A DNA stretch of 64,000 nucleotides, taken from contig NZ_QQXL01000004.1 in assembly GCF_003640665.1 (NCBI RefSeq), positions 176,858-240,857 on the forward strand, given 5' to 3'. This document shows, in pieces, positions 15,625 to 25,087 of this stretch (position 1 is its first letter; each line of letters starts with the position of its first letter). The DNA is from Galactobacter caseinivorans (GTDB lineage Bacteria > Actinomycetota > Actinomycetes > Actinomycetales > Micrococcaceae). Position numbers and translations under genes: made by a program. The notes below the pieces were generated by a model. That model was given only the letters and a program-made list of their open reading frames with translations, was not told the DNA's origin and did not search any database.

Positions 15625-16044
15625 ATGAGCGTCAGCGTCACGAGCGGTCGGATCCCGCTCTTGGAAGAGGCACTGTCCCTCTACGAATCGGTCGGATGGA
15701 CCGCGTACACCCGCGATCCGCAGTTGATCCAGGCCGCGCTGGAGGGCTCCACCGCCGTCTTTTGCGCCCGCGATGAGGCGGGCGCCTTGGTGGGCTTGGC
15801 CCGCATTCTGTCCGACGGCGCCGCTGTCACCTTGGTGCAGGACATCCTGGTGGCCCCGGGGCAGCACCGCAGCGGCGTGGGATCCCTGCTCATGGACGCG
15901 GTGCACGAGGCCAGCCAGGGCATTCGCCAGCTGGTGCTCTTCACGGACGCCGAGCCGGGCCACCGAGCCTTTTATGAGGCCAACGGGCTCACCGAGGTGC
16001 ACGATCTCAGTTCCCCGGGCAGAGCCTTTGTTCGCTACCTCTGA
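15625..16044 (+). CDS. GNAT-family N-acetyltransferase
   Basis: 139 residues; GGGGAGG lies before the ATG. The core reads ALVGLARILSDGAAVTLVQDILVAP, then QHRSGVGSLLMDAV (acetyl-CoA loop) and GHRAFYEANGLTEV. This is a short single-domain GNAT of the kind that acetylates small amines. No neighbouring gene hints at a substrate. Confidence 0.85.
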   Translation: MSVSVTSGRIPLLEEALSLYESVGWTAYTRDPQLIQAALEGSTAVFCARDEAGALVGLARILSDGAAVTLVQDILVAPGQHRSGVGSLLMDAVHEASQGIRQLVLFTDAEPGHRAFYEANGLTEVHDLSSPGRAFVRYL

Positions 16045-16083
16045 TGCGATGCGGGCCCATTCCGCTCCGGTAATCTGAAGGGC

Positions 16084-16308
16084 ATGGCCCGCCCCGAGAT
16101 TCCCCGTGTTCCGCTGTGGCAGATCTTTGCCCTCATCACGGCGCTTGGCCTGGTGGGTTCTGTGGCCACGCTGCTGGGAGCCGGCCGCCCGCCGTCGTCC
16201 GCTTTTGAAGTCGTCCTGACCTTTGTGCCCCCGGTCATCCTGGCAGCGATCACGGTGTGGCTGTGGCGGCGCTCCGCGGCAAGGGCCCGGGACGCGCGCT
16301 CCGAGTAG
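16084..16308 (+). CDS. Small two-helix membrane protein
   Basis: 74 residues with two hydrophobic segments, about 12-32 and 44-62, and a basic tail (WRRSAARARDARSE). The start has only a weak ribosome site. Its last 59 bases overlap the end of the convergent TetR gene. The family is not recognised. Confidence 0.6.
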   Translation: MARPEIPRVPLWQIFALITALGLVGSVATLLGAGRPPSSAFEVVLTFVPPVILAAITVWLWRRSAARARDARSE

Positions 16309-16969
16309 CGGTGCGCTCGGCGGAGGCGATGATGACGTCTATGCCCAGCGCCAGCAGATCGGCGTCCTGAAGGTCCCCGAGTTTGTTTGCCATGCGTGCC
16401 AAGAGCGGGTGGGAGCCGGGATCCGCGGTGGGAGTCGAGTCGAACCACGCCCCGCTGGCGCCCACCTCGCCGCGATCCGCAGCCGAGCGAGCCATCCCGG
16501 AGGCGGAGGCCATCATGTGTTGGGCAAAGAGCGCGTAGTGCTTCACCACCTCATCCTCGGATAGCCCGGCGCGCGTGAACGCGTCCAGGATCATCTCCAC
16601 CGCTGCACGCTCGCCGGGCCCGTGCGTGGTGGCGCTGATGGACTCCATGCCGATGGCGGGGTGCGCGGTGAACAGGCGCAGCGAGGCGTTCGCGAGCTGG
16701 CGCAGCGTCTCCTGCCACGCCTCCGGCGGCGAGCTGACGCCGCGCACCCCCTCCGCGTTGAGGTGATCCAGCGCCGCGAGAACCACCTCGTCCTTGTTGC
16801 GAAAGTGCCGGTAGATGGCGGTGGGGTCCGCGCCAAGGAGCTGGCCAAGCTCCCGCACTGAGAGCGTCTTCACGCCCGGACGGGCGGTGAGCTCGAGGCA
16901 CGCCTCGATGATGGTCTCGCGATCCAGTCGATTGCGGCCGGACTTTCTTCCCGCTGCTGTGGCGCTCAT
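16250..16969 (-). CDS. TetR-family regulator of the amidohydrolase/ABC operon
   Basis: 239 residues. The helix-turn-helix is at about residues 20-65 (TLSVRELGQLLGADPTAIYRHFRNKDEV). A long C-terminal ligand domain follows, of the TetR_C type. It is divergent from the amidohydrolase and peptide-type ABC operon, with palindromes over the shared promoter region, so it most likely represses that operon and itself. Its C-terminal 20 codons overlap the convergent small membrane-protein gene. Confidence 0.88.
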   Translation of the reverse strand: MSATAAGRKSGRNRLDRETIIEACLELTARPGVKTLSVRELGQLLGADPTAIYRHFRNKDEVVLAALDHLNAEGVRGVSSPPEAWQETLRQLANASLRLFTAHPAIGMESISATTHGPGERAAVEMILDAFTRAGLSEDEVVKHYALFAQHMMASASGMARSAADRGEVGASGAWFDSTPTADPGSHPLLARMANKLGDLQDADLLALGIDVIIASAERTATRSARPGPLPRSAATATP

Positions 16970-17046
16970 GCCTCCCCTTCGTTTTACCTGAGGCCCATGC
17001 TCCCACGGGTTCCGACGCCGAAGGGGCTGGTGGGGCCGTCAGCGTG

Positions 17047-17109
17047 GACAACACGTTGGTCATCGTTGTGGTCAACGCTGTTGACATGGTGGTGTGGCTC
17101 ACATTAACG
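17047..17109 (+). promoter_or_regulatory. Promoter with overlapping TetR-type palindromes
   Basis: A perfect palindrome GTCAAC-GCT-GTTGAC (17071-17085) overlaps a consensus -35 TTGACA (17081-17086). A weak -10-like TTAACG follows at 17104-17109 with a 17-base spacer. A second imperfect palindrome, GACAAC-AC-GTTGGTC, lies at 17047-17061. The arrangement fits repression of the operon by the divergent TetR protein. Confidence 0.65.
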
Positions 17110-17154
17110 TCATCAACTACGCCGACACAAACGCACCACAGGATTGAGCCAGCC

Positions 17155-18861
17155 ATGTCCCACGCAGACGTCATCTTCACCGGTGGTCCGGTCTTCACCG
17201 GCACGGGCCAGCCCCAGCACGGCCTGGCGGTCCTGGTCCGCGATGGGGCCATCGTTGCCCTGGTCCCCGAGGCGCAAGCCGACGCTCACCGCGGGGCCGG
17301 CACCCGCGTCGTCGAGCTGGAAGGTGCCCTGCTCTCCCCGTCCTTCCAGGACGCGCACCTGCACCCCATGGGTGGCGGGCTGGAGTCGCTGCAGTGCGAT
17401 CTGACGGAGGCAACGGACGCGGCGGACGCCGTGGCACGCGTGGCCCGTTACGCCGCGGAGCACCCGGACGCGGAGTGGATCGTGGGCGCCGGCTGGTCCA
17501 TGGATCACTTCCCCGGCGGCGCGCCGTCCCGCCACGAACTGGACGCGGTCACGGGCGAGCGCCCCACCGTCCTGGCCAGCCGCGATCACCACAGCGCGTG
17601 GGCCAACACCGCGGCCATCGCGCTGGCCGGGCTGGACGCCAGCACGCCGGACCCTGCGGATGGCCGCCTGGAGCGCGAGCCGGACGGCTTCCCGCAGGGC
17701 ACCTTCCATGAGGGCGCCGAGCACCTCTTTGCCCACCTTCGCCCGCACATCAGCGAGGACCAGGCGCTGCAGGGCCTGCTTGCGGCGCAAGAGGACATGC
17801 TGGCCCTGGGTATCACCGGCTGGCAGGACGCATGGGTGGGCAGCGGCATGGCGGGCATCCAGGACATCGACGCCGTCTACCGGCGCGCGGCGGCAGAGGG
17901 GCTGCTGAAGGTTCATGTGCGCGGGGCGCAGTGGTGGGAACGAGACCGCGGGCTGGAGCAGATCCCAGAGATGGTGGCGCGCCGTGCGGCCGCGCAGAGC
18001 CAGGGCAGCGGCCCCGCCTACGTGCCGGGCACCGTCAAGATCATGGTGGACGGCGTGGCGGAGAACTTCACGGCCGCCATGCTGCACCCGTACCACGACC
18101 ACTCCGGGCACAGCACACAGAACTCCGGCCTCTCCTTTGTTGACCGCCAGCTCCTCAAGGACGCCGTGACGGCGCTGGATGCCGAGGGCTTCCAGGTGCA
18201 CTTCCACGCCCTGGGGGATCGCGCTGTGAGGGAGGCGCTGGACGCCCTGGAGGCGGCCCGCGCGGCCAACGGGCCCAGCGCCAACCGCCACCACCTGGCC
18301 CACCTGCAGATGGTGGATGAGGAGGAGGTGGCGCGCTTTGCGCAGCTGGACGCCACCGCCAACCTCCAGGCCCTGTGGGCCACCCACGAGGAGCAGTTGG
18401 ATGAGCTGACCCTGCCGTTCCTGCGCCAGGGCGCGGAGGAGCGCCACTATCCCTTTGGCGATCTGGTGCGCGCCGGCGCCCGCCTGGCGGCCGGCAGCGA
18501 CTGGCCGGTGTCCTCTCCGGACCCCCTCGAGGCCCTGCACATCGCCGTGAACCGGCGCTACCCGGGGTCCGAGTTGCCTCCCCTGGCCGGCCCGGAGCAG
18601 GCCCTGGACGTGGCGACCTTCCTGGCCGCCTACACCTCCGGTTCCGCCCGCGTGAATCACCGCGATCAGGACACGGGCTCCCTTGCCCCGGGATTCCTGG
18701 CGGACCTGGTGATCCTTGACCCCAATCCCTTTGCGCTGGACGCGCCGGATCTGCACACGGTCCGCGTGAACTCCACCTGGATCCAGGGCGCCCCGGTCTT
18801 TGAATCGAAGGCCCTTGCATCGCAGGCAGCGGATGCGATCACCCCAGGAGCGGGGGCATGA
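17155..18861 (+). CDS. Amidohydrolase family protein, YtcJ-like
   Basis: 568 residues from the ATG at 17155. Metal-site motifs of the amidohydrolase superfamily are in order: DAHLHP (H68, H70), FHALGDRAVREALDALE, HLAHLQMVD, and AAGSDWPVSSPDPLEALHIA with the catalytic aspartate. YtcJ-like members hydrolyse amide or N-acyl bonds, but substrates are mostly unknown. Its stop overlaps the start of a lipoprotein substrate-binding protein (ATGA), so it is translationally coupled to an ABC importer. The importer probably brings in its amide or peptide-like substrate. Confidence 0.88.
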   Translation: MSHADVIFTGGPVFTGTGQPQHGLAVLVRDGAIVALVPEAQADAHRGAGTRVVELEGALLSPSFQDAHLHPMGGGLESLQCDLTEATDAADAVARVARYAAEHPDAEWIVGAGWSMDHFPGGAPSRHELDAVTGERPTVLASRDHHSAWANTAAIALAGLDASTPDPADGRLEREPDGFPQGTFHEGAEHLFAHLRPHISEDQALQGLLAAQEDMLALGITGWQDAWVGSGMAGIQDIDAVYRRAAAEGLLKVHVRGAQWWERDRGLEQIPEMVARRAAAQSQGSGPAYVPGTVKIMVDGVAENFTAAMLHPYHDHSGHSTQNSGLSFVDRQLLKDAVTALDAEGFQVHFHALGDRAVREALDALEAARAANGPSANRHHLAHLQMVDEEEVARFAQLDATANLQALWATHEEQLDELTLPFLRQGAEERHYPFGDLVRAGARLAAGSDWPVSSPDPLEALHIAVNRRYPGSELPPLAGPEQALDVATFLAAYTSGSARVNHRDQDTGSLAPGFLADLVILDPNPFALDAPDLHTVRVNSTWIQGAPVFESKALASQAADAITPGAGA

Positions 18862-20501
18862 GGGCCCGACGCCGCGTGGCAGGGTCCCGCTGGACCCTCA
18901 CCGCCGCGGTGGCCGGGCTTGGCGCCGCCGCCCTGGCACTCAGCTCCTGCGGGGCGCCCGCTGGCGCCATCTCCGACTGGGAGATCAGCACCACCACCCC
19001 GGCGCCCGCCGGTGACATCGACTCCTTCAGCTGGGCCGTGCACTCGGAGCCGTACAGCCTGGACTACGCCTACGCCTTTGACTACCCGGATAACCAGGTG
19101 CTCGCGAATGTGTGCGAATCGCTGCTGCGCATGAAGCCGGATATGTCGCTGGAACCCGGCCTCGCGGAGTCGTACGCCAACCCCACGCCCACCACCTGGG
19201 TGTACCGCATCCGGGAGGGTGTCACCTTCCACGACGGCACGGCGTTGACGGCCAACGACGTGGTGGCGTCCCTGAAGCGCCATGTAGATCCCGCCGTTGG
19301 GTCCTTCTGGTACTCCGTCTATGCCAATGTCACGGACATCAAGAAGACCGGGCCCATGGAGGTCACCGTGACCACCAAGATCCCGGACAGCCAGTTCAAC
19401 CAGAGCATGGGCAACTCCGCCGGCGTGATCGAATCCGCCAAGACCCTGAAGGACAAGGGCAAGGACTACGGCAACTCCACCGGCGGCGTGAACTGCACAG
19501 GCCCCTTCACCATGGACAAGTGGACCTCCGGGGAATCCATTCACCTCAAGCGCTACGAGGGCTACTGGGACCCCAGTCTGCGCGCCCGCGCGGCGGCCAT
19601 GGACTTTGTGTTCATCACGGACGCGAACGCGCGCATCAACGCGCTGAAATCCGGAGAGGTGGACGGCGCGTGGCAGGTCCCCGCTGAGGCGGTGCCGATC
19701 CTGCGGGCGGGAACCCAGGGGGACGTCTACTTTGGCACCAACTCCACCGTGTCCGCGCTCGTGGTGAACAATCTCAAGGGCCCGCTCGGGGACGTGCGCG
19801 TGCGCAAGGCCCTTGCCCTGGCCCTTGATCGCGAGGGGATCCTCAAAGCAGGCGCCGGGGGGTACGGCGAGGTCAGCAACACCATGACCACCAGGACGGC
19901 GTGGGGCGGGCTTGACCCGGCCACGGTGGAGGGCGCCTTCGCCTCTGTGGAGCCCTACCAGCGAGACCTGGAGAAGGCCAAGGCCCTGGTGAAGGAGGCC
20001 GGGGCACAAGGCAAGGAAATCACCATCGCCACCGCCCCCATTTCCAACGACTTCACGGTCAGCTCCCAAGCCACGGCCGCGGCCCTGACGGAGATAGGGC
20101 TCAAACCCAAGATCAACACAGTCACCCCCAACGCCTACACCGCGCTCTTCTCCGATCCCAGCGCCCGCAAGGATGTGGACCTGTTTTACACCCAGTGGTA
20201 CCTCTCAGCACGGGACCCCATGGAGATGTTTGCGGTGCTGCGCGCCGGGGAGTTCAGCAATTACGGGAACTGGGATCACCCCGAGTTCACCAAGATCGTG
20301 AATCAGGGTGTGCAGATCATGGACCCCAAGCAGCGCGCTCAGAAGGCCGCGCAGGCGCAGCGGATCGTGAACGACCAGCTGCCCTGGATCCCGCTCTTTG
20401 CGCCCCCGGTCATGGTCTACCTCTCCGACCGGATCACGGGGCTCTCCCCGTCCGTCAACTTCATGTACTACCCCTGGGCCGCAACGCTTGGGGCCCGCTG
20501 A
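18858..20501 (+). CDS. ABC transporter substrate-binding lipoprotein, family 5 (peptide/nickel type)
   Basis: 547 residues. A lipoprotein signal ends at the lipobox LALSSC (C31 lipidated). The mature part shows the SBP family 5 pattern: EPGLAESYANPTPTTWVYRI, REGVTFHDGTALTANDVVASL and DVRVRKALALALDREGIL. It would be anchored outside the membrane and deliver ligand to the two permeases downstream. The start overlaps the amidohydrolase stop. The ligand is probably a dipeptide-like or amide compound, judged only from the partner enzyme. Confidence 0.92.
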   Translation: MRARRRVAGSRWTLTAAVAGLGAAALALSSCGAPAGAISDWEISTTTPAPAGDIDSFSWAVHSEPYSLDYAYAFDYPDNQVLANVCESLLRMKPDMSLEPGLAESYANPTPTTWVYRIREGVTFHDGTALTANDVVASLKRHVDPAVGSFWYSVYANVTDIKKTGPMEVTVTTKIPDSQFNQSMGNSAGVIESAKTLKDKGKDYGNSTGGVNCTGPFTMDKWTSGESIHLKRYEGYWDPSLRARAAAMDFVFITDANARINALKSGEVDGAWQVPAEAVPILRAGTQGDVYFGTNSTVSALVVNNLKGPLGDVRVRKALALALDREGILKAGAGGYGEVSNTMTTRTAWGGLDPATVEGAFASVEPYQRDLEKAKALVKEAGAQGKEITIATAPISNDFTVSSQATAAALTEIGLKPKINTVTPNAYTALFSDPSARKDVDLFYTQWYLSARDPMEMFAVLRAGEFSNYGNWDHPEFTKIVNQGVQIMDPKQRAQKAAQAQRIVNDQLPWIPLFAPPVMVYLSDRITGLSPSVNFMYYPWAATLGAR

Positions 20502-20527
20502 TGAGCTCGCGAAAGGGAGGCGCGCTC

Positions 20528-21574
20528 ATGCCCACCGCGCCCAAGCCCACCACCGGCGCCACCACCGGCGCCACCACCGGCGCCACCACGGCGCCCCCAC
20601 GGAACTCGGGTGCGATGGCGTCCGTGGCCCGCGCCGTCCTGGGGAAGCTCGCGGGGCTGGCGCTGACTCTCTTCCTGGCGTCCTTGCTGGTCTTCTTTTC
20701 CCGCTTCTTGGTGCCGGGAGACCCGCTGGCCTTTCTGCTGCGGGGCCGCAAGCCCAGCCCGGAAGCGGTGGCGCTGGTGACGGAGCAGTACGGGCTGAAT
20801 CTGCCGCCGTGGCAGCAGTACCTGCACTGGATGGGAGGCATGCTGACCGGAGACTTTGGCCGTTCCATGCAGTACCGCCAGGACGTCTCCGAGGTGCTGC
20901 TTGACCGGCTCCCCGTGACGCTTGGCCTGGTCATCATGGCCGGGCTGCTCATCACCGTGTTTGGCCTGGCTGCAGGCATCCTGGCCGCGCTCAAGCGCGG
21001 CACCTGGGTGGACCGGACCGTGGTGGTCACTCTCACCGCCTTCGGTGCCATTCCCTCCTTCGTGGCGGCCATCGCCTTCATCGCGCTCTTTGCCGTGCAG
21101 CTGGGATGGTTCCCGTCCTTTGGTTCCGGCGAGGGATTCGCGGACACCTTGCGCCATCTGGTGCTGCCCTCCGCAGCCCTGGCACTGGTGTACGTGGTGC
21201 TCATCGGCAAGGTCACGCGCTCCTCCATGGTGGAACAACTGGACCGTGAACACGTGGAGGTCGCCACCTCACGCGGGCTGAAGCGCGCCAGCGTGGTGCG
21301 CCGGCACGTCTTCCGCAACGCCCTGGGACCCATCCTCACCGTCTCGGGGATGCTCGTGGCGGGGCTGCTGGTCTCCAGCTCCATCGTCGAGTCCGCCTTT
21401 GGCCTTTCCGGGGTGGGGTCCTTGCTGGTGCAGTCAGTGGATCGCCTGGACTTCCCGGTGGTTCAGGCCCTGGTGCTGCTGGTGGTGACGGTCTTTGTGG
21501 TCCTGAACGCAATCGTGGACCTGATCCAACCCCTGATTGACCCCCGTCTAGCTGCAGGAGCAGGTGCCCGATGA
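20528..21574 (+). CDS. ABC transporter permease, DppB type
   Basis: 348 residues from the ATG at 20528, which has a strong AAAGGGAGG seven bases before it; an ATG at 20501 would add nine residues. Family features are the FSRFLVPGDPLAFLLRG loop after the first helix and the EAA motif (SMVEQLDREHVEVATSRGLK, then RHVFRNALGPILT). The N-terminus has a TGAT repeat encoded by a 12-bp tandem repeat (about 20552-20589), which could vary in length. It forms the channel with the next gene's product. Confidence 0.9.
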   Translation: MPTAPKPTTGATTGATTGATTAPPRNSGAMASVARAVLGKLAGLALTLFLASLLVFFSRFLVPGDPLAFLLRGRKPSPEAVALVTEQYGLNLPPWQQYLHWMGGMLTGDFGRSMQYRQDVSEVLLDRLPVTLGLVIMAGLLITVFGLAAGILAALKRGTWVDRTVVVTLTAFGAIPSFVAAIAFIALFAVQLGWFPSFGSGEGFADTLRHLVLPSAALALVYVVLIGKVTRSSMVEQLDREHVEVATSRGLKRASVVRRHVFRNALGPILTVSGMLVAGLLVSSSIVESAFGLSGVGSLLVQSVDRLDFPVVQALVLLVVTVFVVLNAIVDLIQPLIDPRLAAGAGAR

Positions 21575-22461
21575 CGCTCGCCAAGCCCGCCTCCAAGCCC
21601 GCCACACCCGCCCCGTCCGTGCAGCCGCGCCTCCGCACCCCGCGCCTGCTGCGAGGCCGCGTGATGGTGGTGATCAGCGGCGTCGTGCTGGTGGTTGCCG
21701 TGATTGCCGCGGTGTTTGCGCCATGGCTGGCGCCCTACGATCCCAACGAAATTGACCTGATCGCCAGGTATTCCTCGCCCTCCGCGCAGCACTGGCTCGG
21801 CACCGATTCGCTGGGGCGTGACCTGCTCTCGCGGATGATGCACGGCGCGCGTACCGCGCTGCTTGGCCCACTCCTGGTGGTGTGTGGATCCACCGTGCTT
21901 GGCCTGGCGCTTGGGCTGATCGCCGCCTGGCGTGGAGGCTGGGTGGACTCGGTCCTGGCCCGGCTCATGGACCTGCTCTTCGCCTTCCCCGCTCTGCTGC
22001 TGGCAATCCTCGCGGTGGCGCTCTTTGGCAAGGGGCTGGTGGCGCCCATCATCGCCATGTCCATCGCCTACGCGCCCATCGTGGCGCGGCTGACCAGGCA
22101 ACTGGTGCTGGCGGAGAAGCAACGCTCGTACGTGTCCGCGTACCGCGTGCAGGGCTTTGGAGGCGGGTGGATCGCGACCAGGCGCGTGCTGCCCAACGTG
22201 ATGCCCGTGGTGGGTGCTCAATCCACCCTGAACTTTGGCTACGTGCTGGCGGAGCTGGCCGGCCTGTCCTTCCTTGGGCTCGGCGTGCAGGCGCCCCAGG
22301 CCGATTGGGGCGCCATGCTCAACGAGGCCCAAGTGGGCCTACTCAGCGCGCATTACTTGCCGGCACTGGTCCCCGCGGTTGCGGTGGTGCTGGTCGTCGT
22401 GGCGGTCAACATCCTTGGCGAGGACTTCGCCGAGCGCATCGGAGGAGGGCGGGGCGCATGA
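21571..22461 (+). CDS. ABC transporter permease, DppC type
   Basis: 296 residues with an N-terminal cytoplasmic tail and about six membrane segments. Typical DppC features are PSAQHWLGTDSLGRDLLSRMM near residue 70 and the EAA loop LAEKQRSYVSAYRVQGFGGG. The ATG overlaps the previous stop (ATGA), and the gene's end overlaps the ATPase start. It pairs with the DppB-type protein. Confidence 0.92.
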   Translation: MTLAKPASKPATPAPSVQPRLRTPRLLRGRVMVVISGVVLVVAVIAAVFAPWLAPYDPNEIDLIARYSSPSAQHWLGTDSLGRDLLSRMMHGARTALLGPLLVVCGSTVLGLALGLIAAWRGGWVDSVLARLMDLLFAFPALLLAILAVALFGKGLVAPIIAMSIAYAPIVARLTRQLVLAEKQRSYVSAYRVQGFGGGWIATRRVLPNVMPVVGAQSTLNFGYVLAELAGLSFLGLGVQAPQADWGAMLNEAQVGLLSAHYLPALVPAVAVVLVVVAVNILGEDFAERIGGGRGA

Positions 22462-24074
22462 GCCTGCTGAGCATCAAGGACCTGACCCTAGATCTTCCGA
22501 CGGGCACACGGCTGCTGGACGGCGTCAGCCTCACCGTGGAGCCCGGCCGCACCGTGGGCCTGGTGGGAGAGTCCGGCTCCGGCAAGTCACTCACCGCCCG
22601 CACGCCCCTTGGACTGTTCCCCACCGGCGCCCGCCTGGGCGGGAGTGTTCTGGTGCAGGGTAAGGACGTGCTTGGCATGGACGCGGCCGAGCTGCGCGGG
22701 GTTCGACGCCGCGCGGCGGCCATGGTCTTTCAGGATCCGCGGGCGGGCATCAACCCCGTACGCACGCTGGGGGATCACCTCACCGAGTCACTGCGCCTGG
22801 GCGAGGGCGCCACCCGCGCCGAGGCCAAGGCGAAGGCCCTGGAGATGATGGAGGCCGTGCGCCTACCCCGCCCGGAGAAGCACTTCACGCAATACCCGCA
22901 CGAACTCTCCGGAGGCCAGCTGCAGCGCGTGATGATCGCCGGGGCGCTCATGGGTGACCCGCAGCTGCTGATCTGCGACGAGCCCACCACCGCCCTGGAC
23001 GTGACCACGCAGGCAGAGATTGTGCGCCTGCTCTCCACCCTGCGTGACGAGCGTGGCATGGGCATGCTCTTCATCACGCACGACCTGGGGCTGGCCGGCG
23101 CGCTCTGCGATGACATGGTGGTCATGAACAAGGGGCGCGTGGAAGAACGCGGGGACATGCGCGCGGTGCTTGCCGCGCCCGCCGCCGCGTACACGCAGCG
23201 GCTGGTGGCCGCTACACCGTCGCTGCAGCTCATGGACGTTCCCGACCCGCTGGGCACAGAAACCGGCACGAAATCCGCACCCGCCGTGGCGCTCAGCGTG
23301 CGGGGTGTCTCCCGCAGCTACCAGGTGCGCCGGCTGGGCACCGTGCGCGCCGTGGTGGACGCGAGCTTTGAGCTGCCACGCGGATCCGCGTTGGGCGTGG
23401 TGGGGGAATCAGGCTCCGGTAAGTCCACGCTGGCCCGCATGATCGTGGGCCTGGAGAAGCCGGATTCTGGCACCATCCGCGTCAGCGGCAAGGAGCTGAG
23501 CGGCGCCCCGCGCGGCAGGGAGCAGCGCCTTGAACGTGCGCGCAGCGTGCAGATGGTTTTCCAGGATCCCTACCTCTCCCTTGATCCGCGCATCCCCGTG
23601 CTGCAGGCCGTGGAGGACGCGGTGCGGCTGCACGCCGCCGGGCGCACCCCGCGGGTCGCGGCGCGCGACTTGCTGGAGCGCGTGGGGCTCACCCCGGAGC
23701 AAATCCAGGCCCGCCCACGCACCCTCTCCGGCGGTCAACGACAACGCGTGGCGCTGGCCAGGGCCATCGCCGTGCAACCGGAACTGCTCGTGATGGACGA
23801 GGCAACGAGCGCGCTGGACGTGTCAGTGCAGGCACAGGTGTTGGAGCTGGTCTCCGAGCTGCGTCGGGAGCGCGGGCTGACCGTCCTCTTCATCAGCCAC
23901 GACCTTGGCGTGGTGCGGCGGGTGTGTGATGACACGCTGGTGTTGTGCCGCGGAGAGATCGTGGAGATGGGGCGCACCGCCGAGCTGCTGGTTCACCCAC
24001 AGCACCCCTATACCCAGCTGCTGCTGGACTCCGTGCCGCGACCGGATGCGGGGTGGCGGGCCGCCGCCGGGTGA
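22458..24074 (+). CDS. Fused ABC ATPase (DppD-DppF type)
   Basis: 538 residues with two complete ATPase modules. The first has Walker A GESGSGKS, signature LSGGQLQRV and Walker B LLICDEPTTALD. The second has Walker A GESGSGKST, signature LSGGQRQRVALARA and Walker B LLVMDEATSALD. An oligopeptide-transporter C-terminal segment follows the first module. One protein therefore supplies both ATP sites that are often separate DppD and DppF chains. It overlaps the preceding permease by four bases and ends the operon. Confidence 0.93.
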   Translation: MSLLSIKDLTLDLPTGTRLLDGVSLTVEPGRTVGLVGESGSGKSLTARTPLGLFPTGARLGGSVLVQGKDVLGMDAAELRGVRRRAAAMVFQDPRAGINPVRTLGDHLTESLRLGEGATRAEAKAKALEMMEAVRLPRPEKHFTQYPHELSGGQLQRVMIAGALMGDPQLLICDEPTTALDVTTQAEIVRLLSTLRDERGMGMLFITHDLGLAGALCDDMVVMNKGRVEERGDMRAVLAAPAAAYTQRLVAATPSLQLMDVPDPLGTETGTKSAPAVALSVRGVSRSYQVRRLGTVRAVVDASFELPRGSALGVVGESGSGKSTLARMIVGLEKPDSGTIRVSGKELSGAPRGREQRLERARSVQMVFQDPYLSLDPRIPVLQAVEDAVRLHAAGRTPRVAARDLLERVGLTPEQIQARPRTLSGGQRQRVALARAIAVQPELLVMDEATSALDVSVQAQVLELVSELRRERGLTVLFISHDLGVVRRVCDDTLVLCRGEIVEMGRTAELLVHPQHPYTQLLLDSVPRPDAGWRAAAG

Positions 24075-24189
24075 TGCCTCTCAATCCACACGAGAGCCCG
24101 GTAGGCCATGATGGGAGTGTTCGGGTTGGAGTACACGCCCGGACGCCGCGCCCCTTGCCGGGAGCGGTGCCGGCAAGGCAAGGAGCGTC

Positions 24190-25065
24190 ATGAGCACGGA
24201 TTTGGGAACCATCGCAGTCTTTGGAGCCACAGGGCAGCAAGGCGGGGCGGTCGTGAACTCGCTGCTGCGGCGCGGCGCAACGGTGCGCGCGCTGGTGCGC
24301 AACCCCGAGGCACCCAAGGCTCAGGCGCTCGCCGCGCGCGGCGTCCAGCTGGTGGAGGGGGACGCCGACCGGCCAGAGACGCTGGTGCCCGCGCTGCAGG
24401 GCGTGGACGCATTCTGGTTCATGACCACCCCGCCCGGCGGCATGCAGAACGCCGACACCGAGGGTGAGACGCGGCAGGGAATGCTGCTGGCCAGGGCCGC
24501 CGTGGAGTCCCGCGTGCCGCACCTGGTCTTCAACTCCGTCGGTGGGGCGGAGCGCAACTCCGGCGTCCCGCACTTTGAGTCCAAGCGCCGCGTTGAGGAG
24601 CATCTCGAGGCGCTCGATGGCCGAGTTTCCGTGCTGCGCCCCGTGTACTTCATGGAGAACCTGCGCTGGAGCCTGCCCCAGGTGGAGGGCGGCGAACTCG
24701 TGTTCCGGGCACCGCTGGCACCCGGCACCCCCTTGCAGATGATCGCGGTCCAGGACATTGGCGAGATGGACGCAGCCGTGCTGCTGGGGCAAGCGGAAGC
24801 GCCCGACGGCGGCCTGGAAATTGCCGGGGACGAGGTCACCGGAGAGCAGATCGCCGCAGCGTTTGGCGACGCCGCCGGGCTCCCCGCTCGCTTTGAGCCC
24901 CTGCCGCTCTCCACGCTGGACGGCCAAGACGACATGCAGCGCATGTACCGCTGGTTCGCGGACACCCCGGGCTATCAGGCGGACATCGAGTGGGTGCGGA
25001 CCATGGACCCGGGGCTGCTCAGCTTCCGGGAGTGGTTGGAGGTCACGGGGTACAAGGGTCCCTGA
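24190..25065 (+). CDS. NmrA-family NAD(P)-binding protein
   Basis: 291 residues. The nucleotide-binding start is IAVFGATGQQGGAVVNSLLRRGATVRAL, followed by AADDP-like region LVEGDADRPETLVPALQGVDAF and FESKRRVEEHLEAL. NmrA/HSCARG relatives bind NADP and act as redox sensors or reductases. AAGGAG precedes the ATG. It stands alone, followed by a long palindrome. Confidence 0.88.
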   Translation: MSTDLGTIAVFGATGQQGGAVVNSLLRRGATVRALVRNPEAPKAQALAARGVQLVEGDADRPETLVPALQGVDAFWFMTTPPGGMQNADTEGETRQGMLLARAAVESRVPHLVFNSVGGAERNSGVPHFESKRRVEEHLEALDGRVSVLRPVYFMENLRWSLPQVEGGELVFRAPLAPGTPLQMIAVQDIGEMDAAVLLGQAEAPDGGLEIAGDEVTGEQIAAAFGDAAGLPARFEPLPLSTLDGQDDMQRMYRWFADTPGYQADIEWVRTMDPGLLSFREWLEVTGYKGP

Positions 25066-25087
25066 GGCTGGGCGCGGGCCCGTGCGG

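Noticed and set aside
14242-16002. 586-codon minus-strand frame over the DeoR-associated MFS gene
   Set aside because: Low-complexity antisense translation; the plus strand has a proper transporter and GNAT.
17113-18756. 547-codon minus-strand frame over the YtcJ-like gene
   Set aside because: Antisense of a gene with complete metal motifs; its translation has no recognisable domain.
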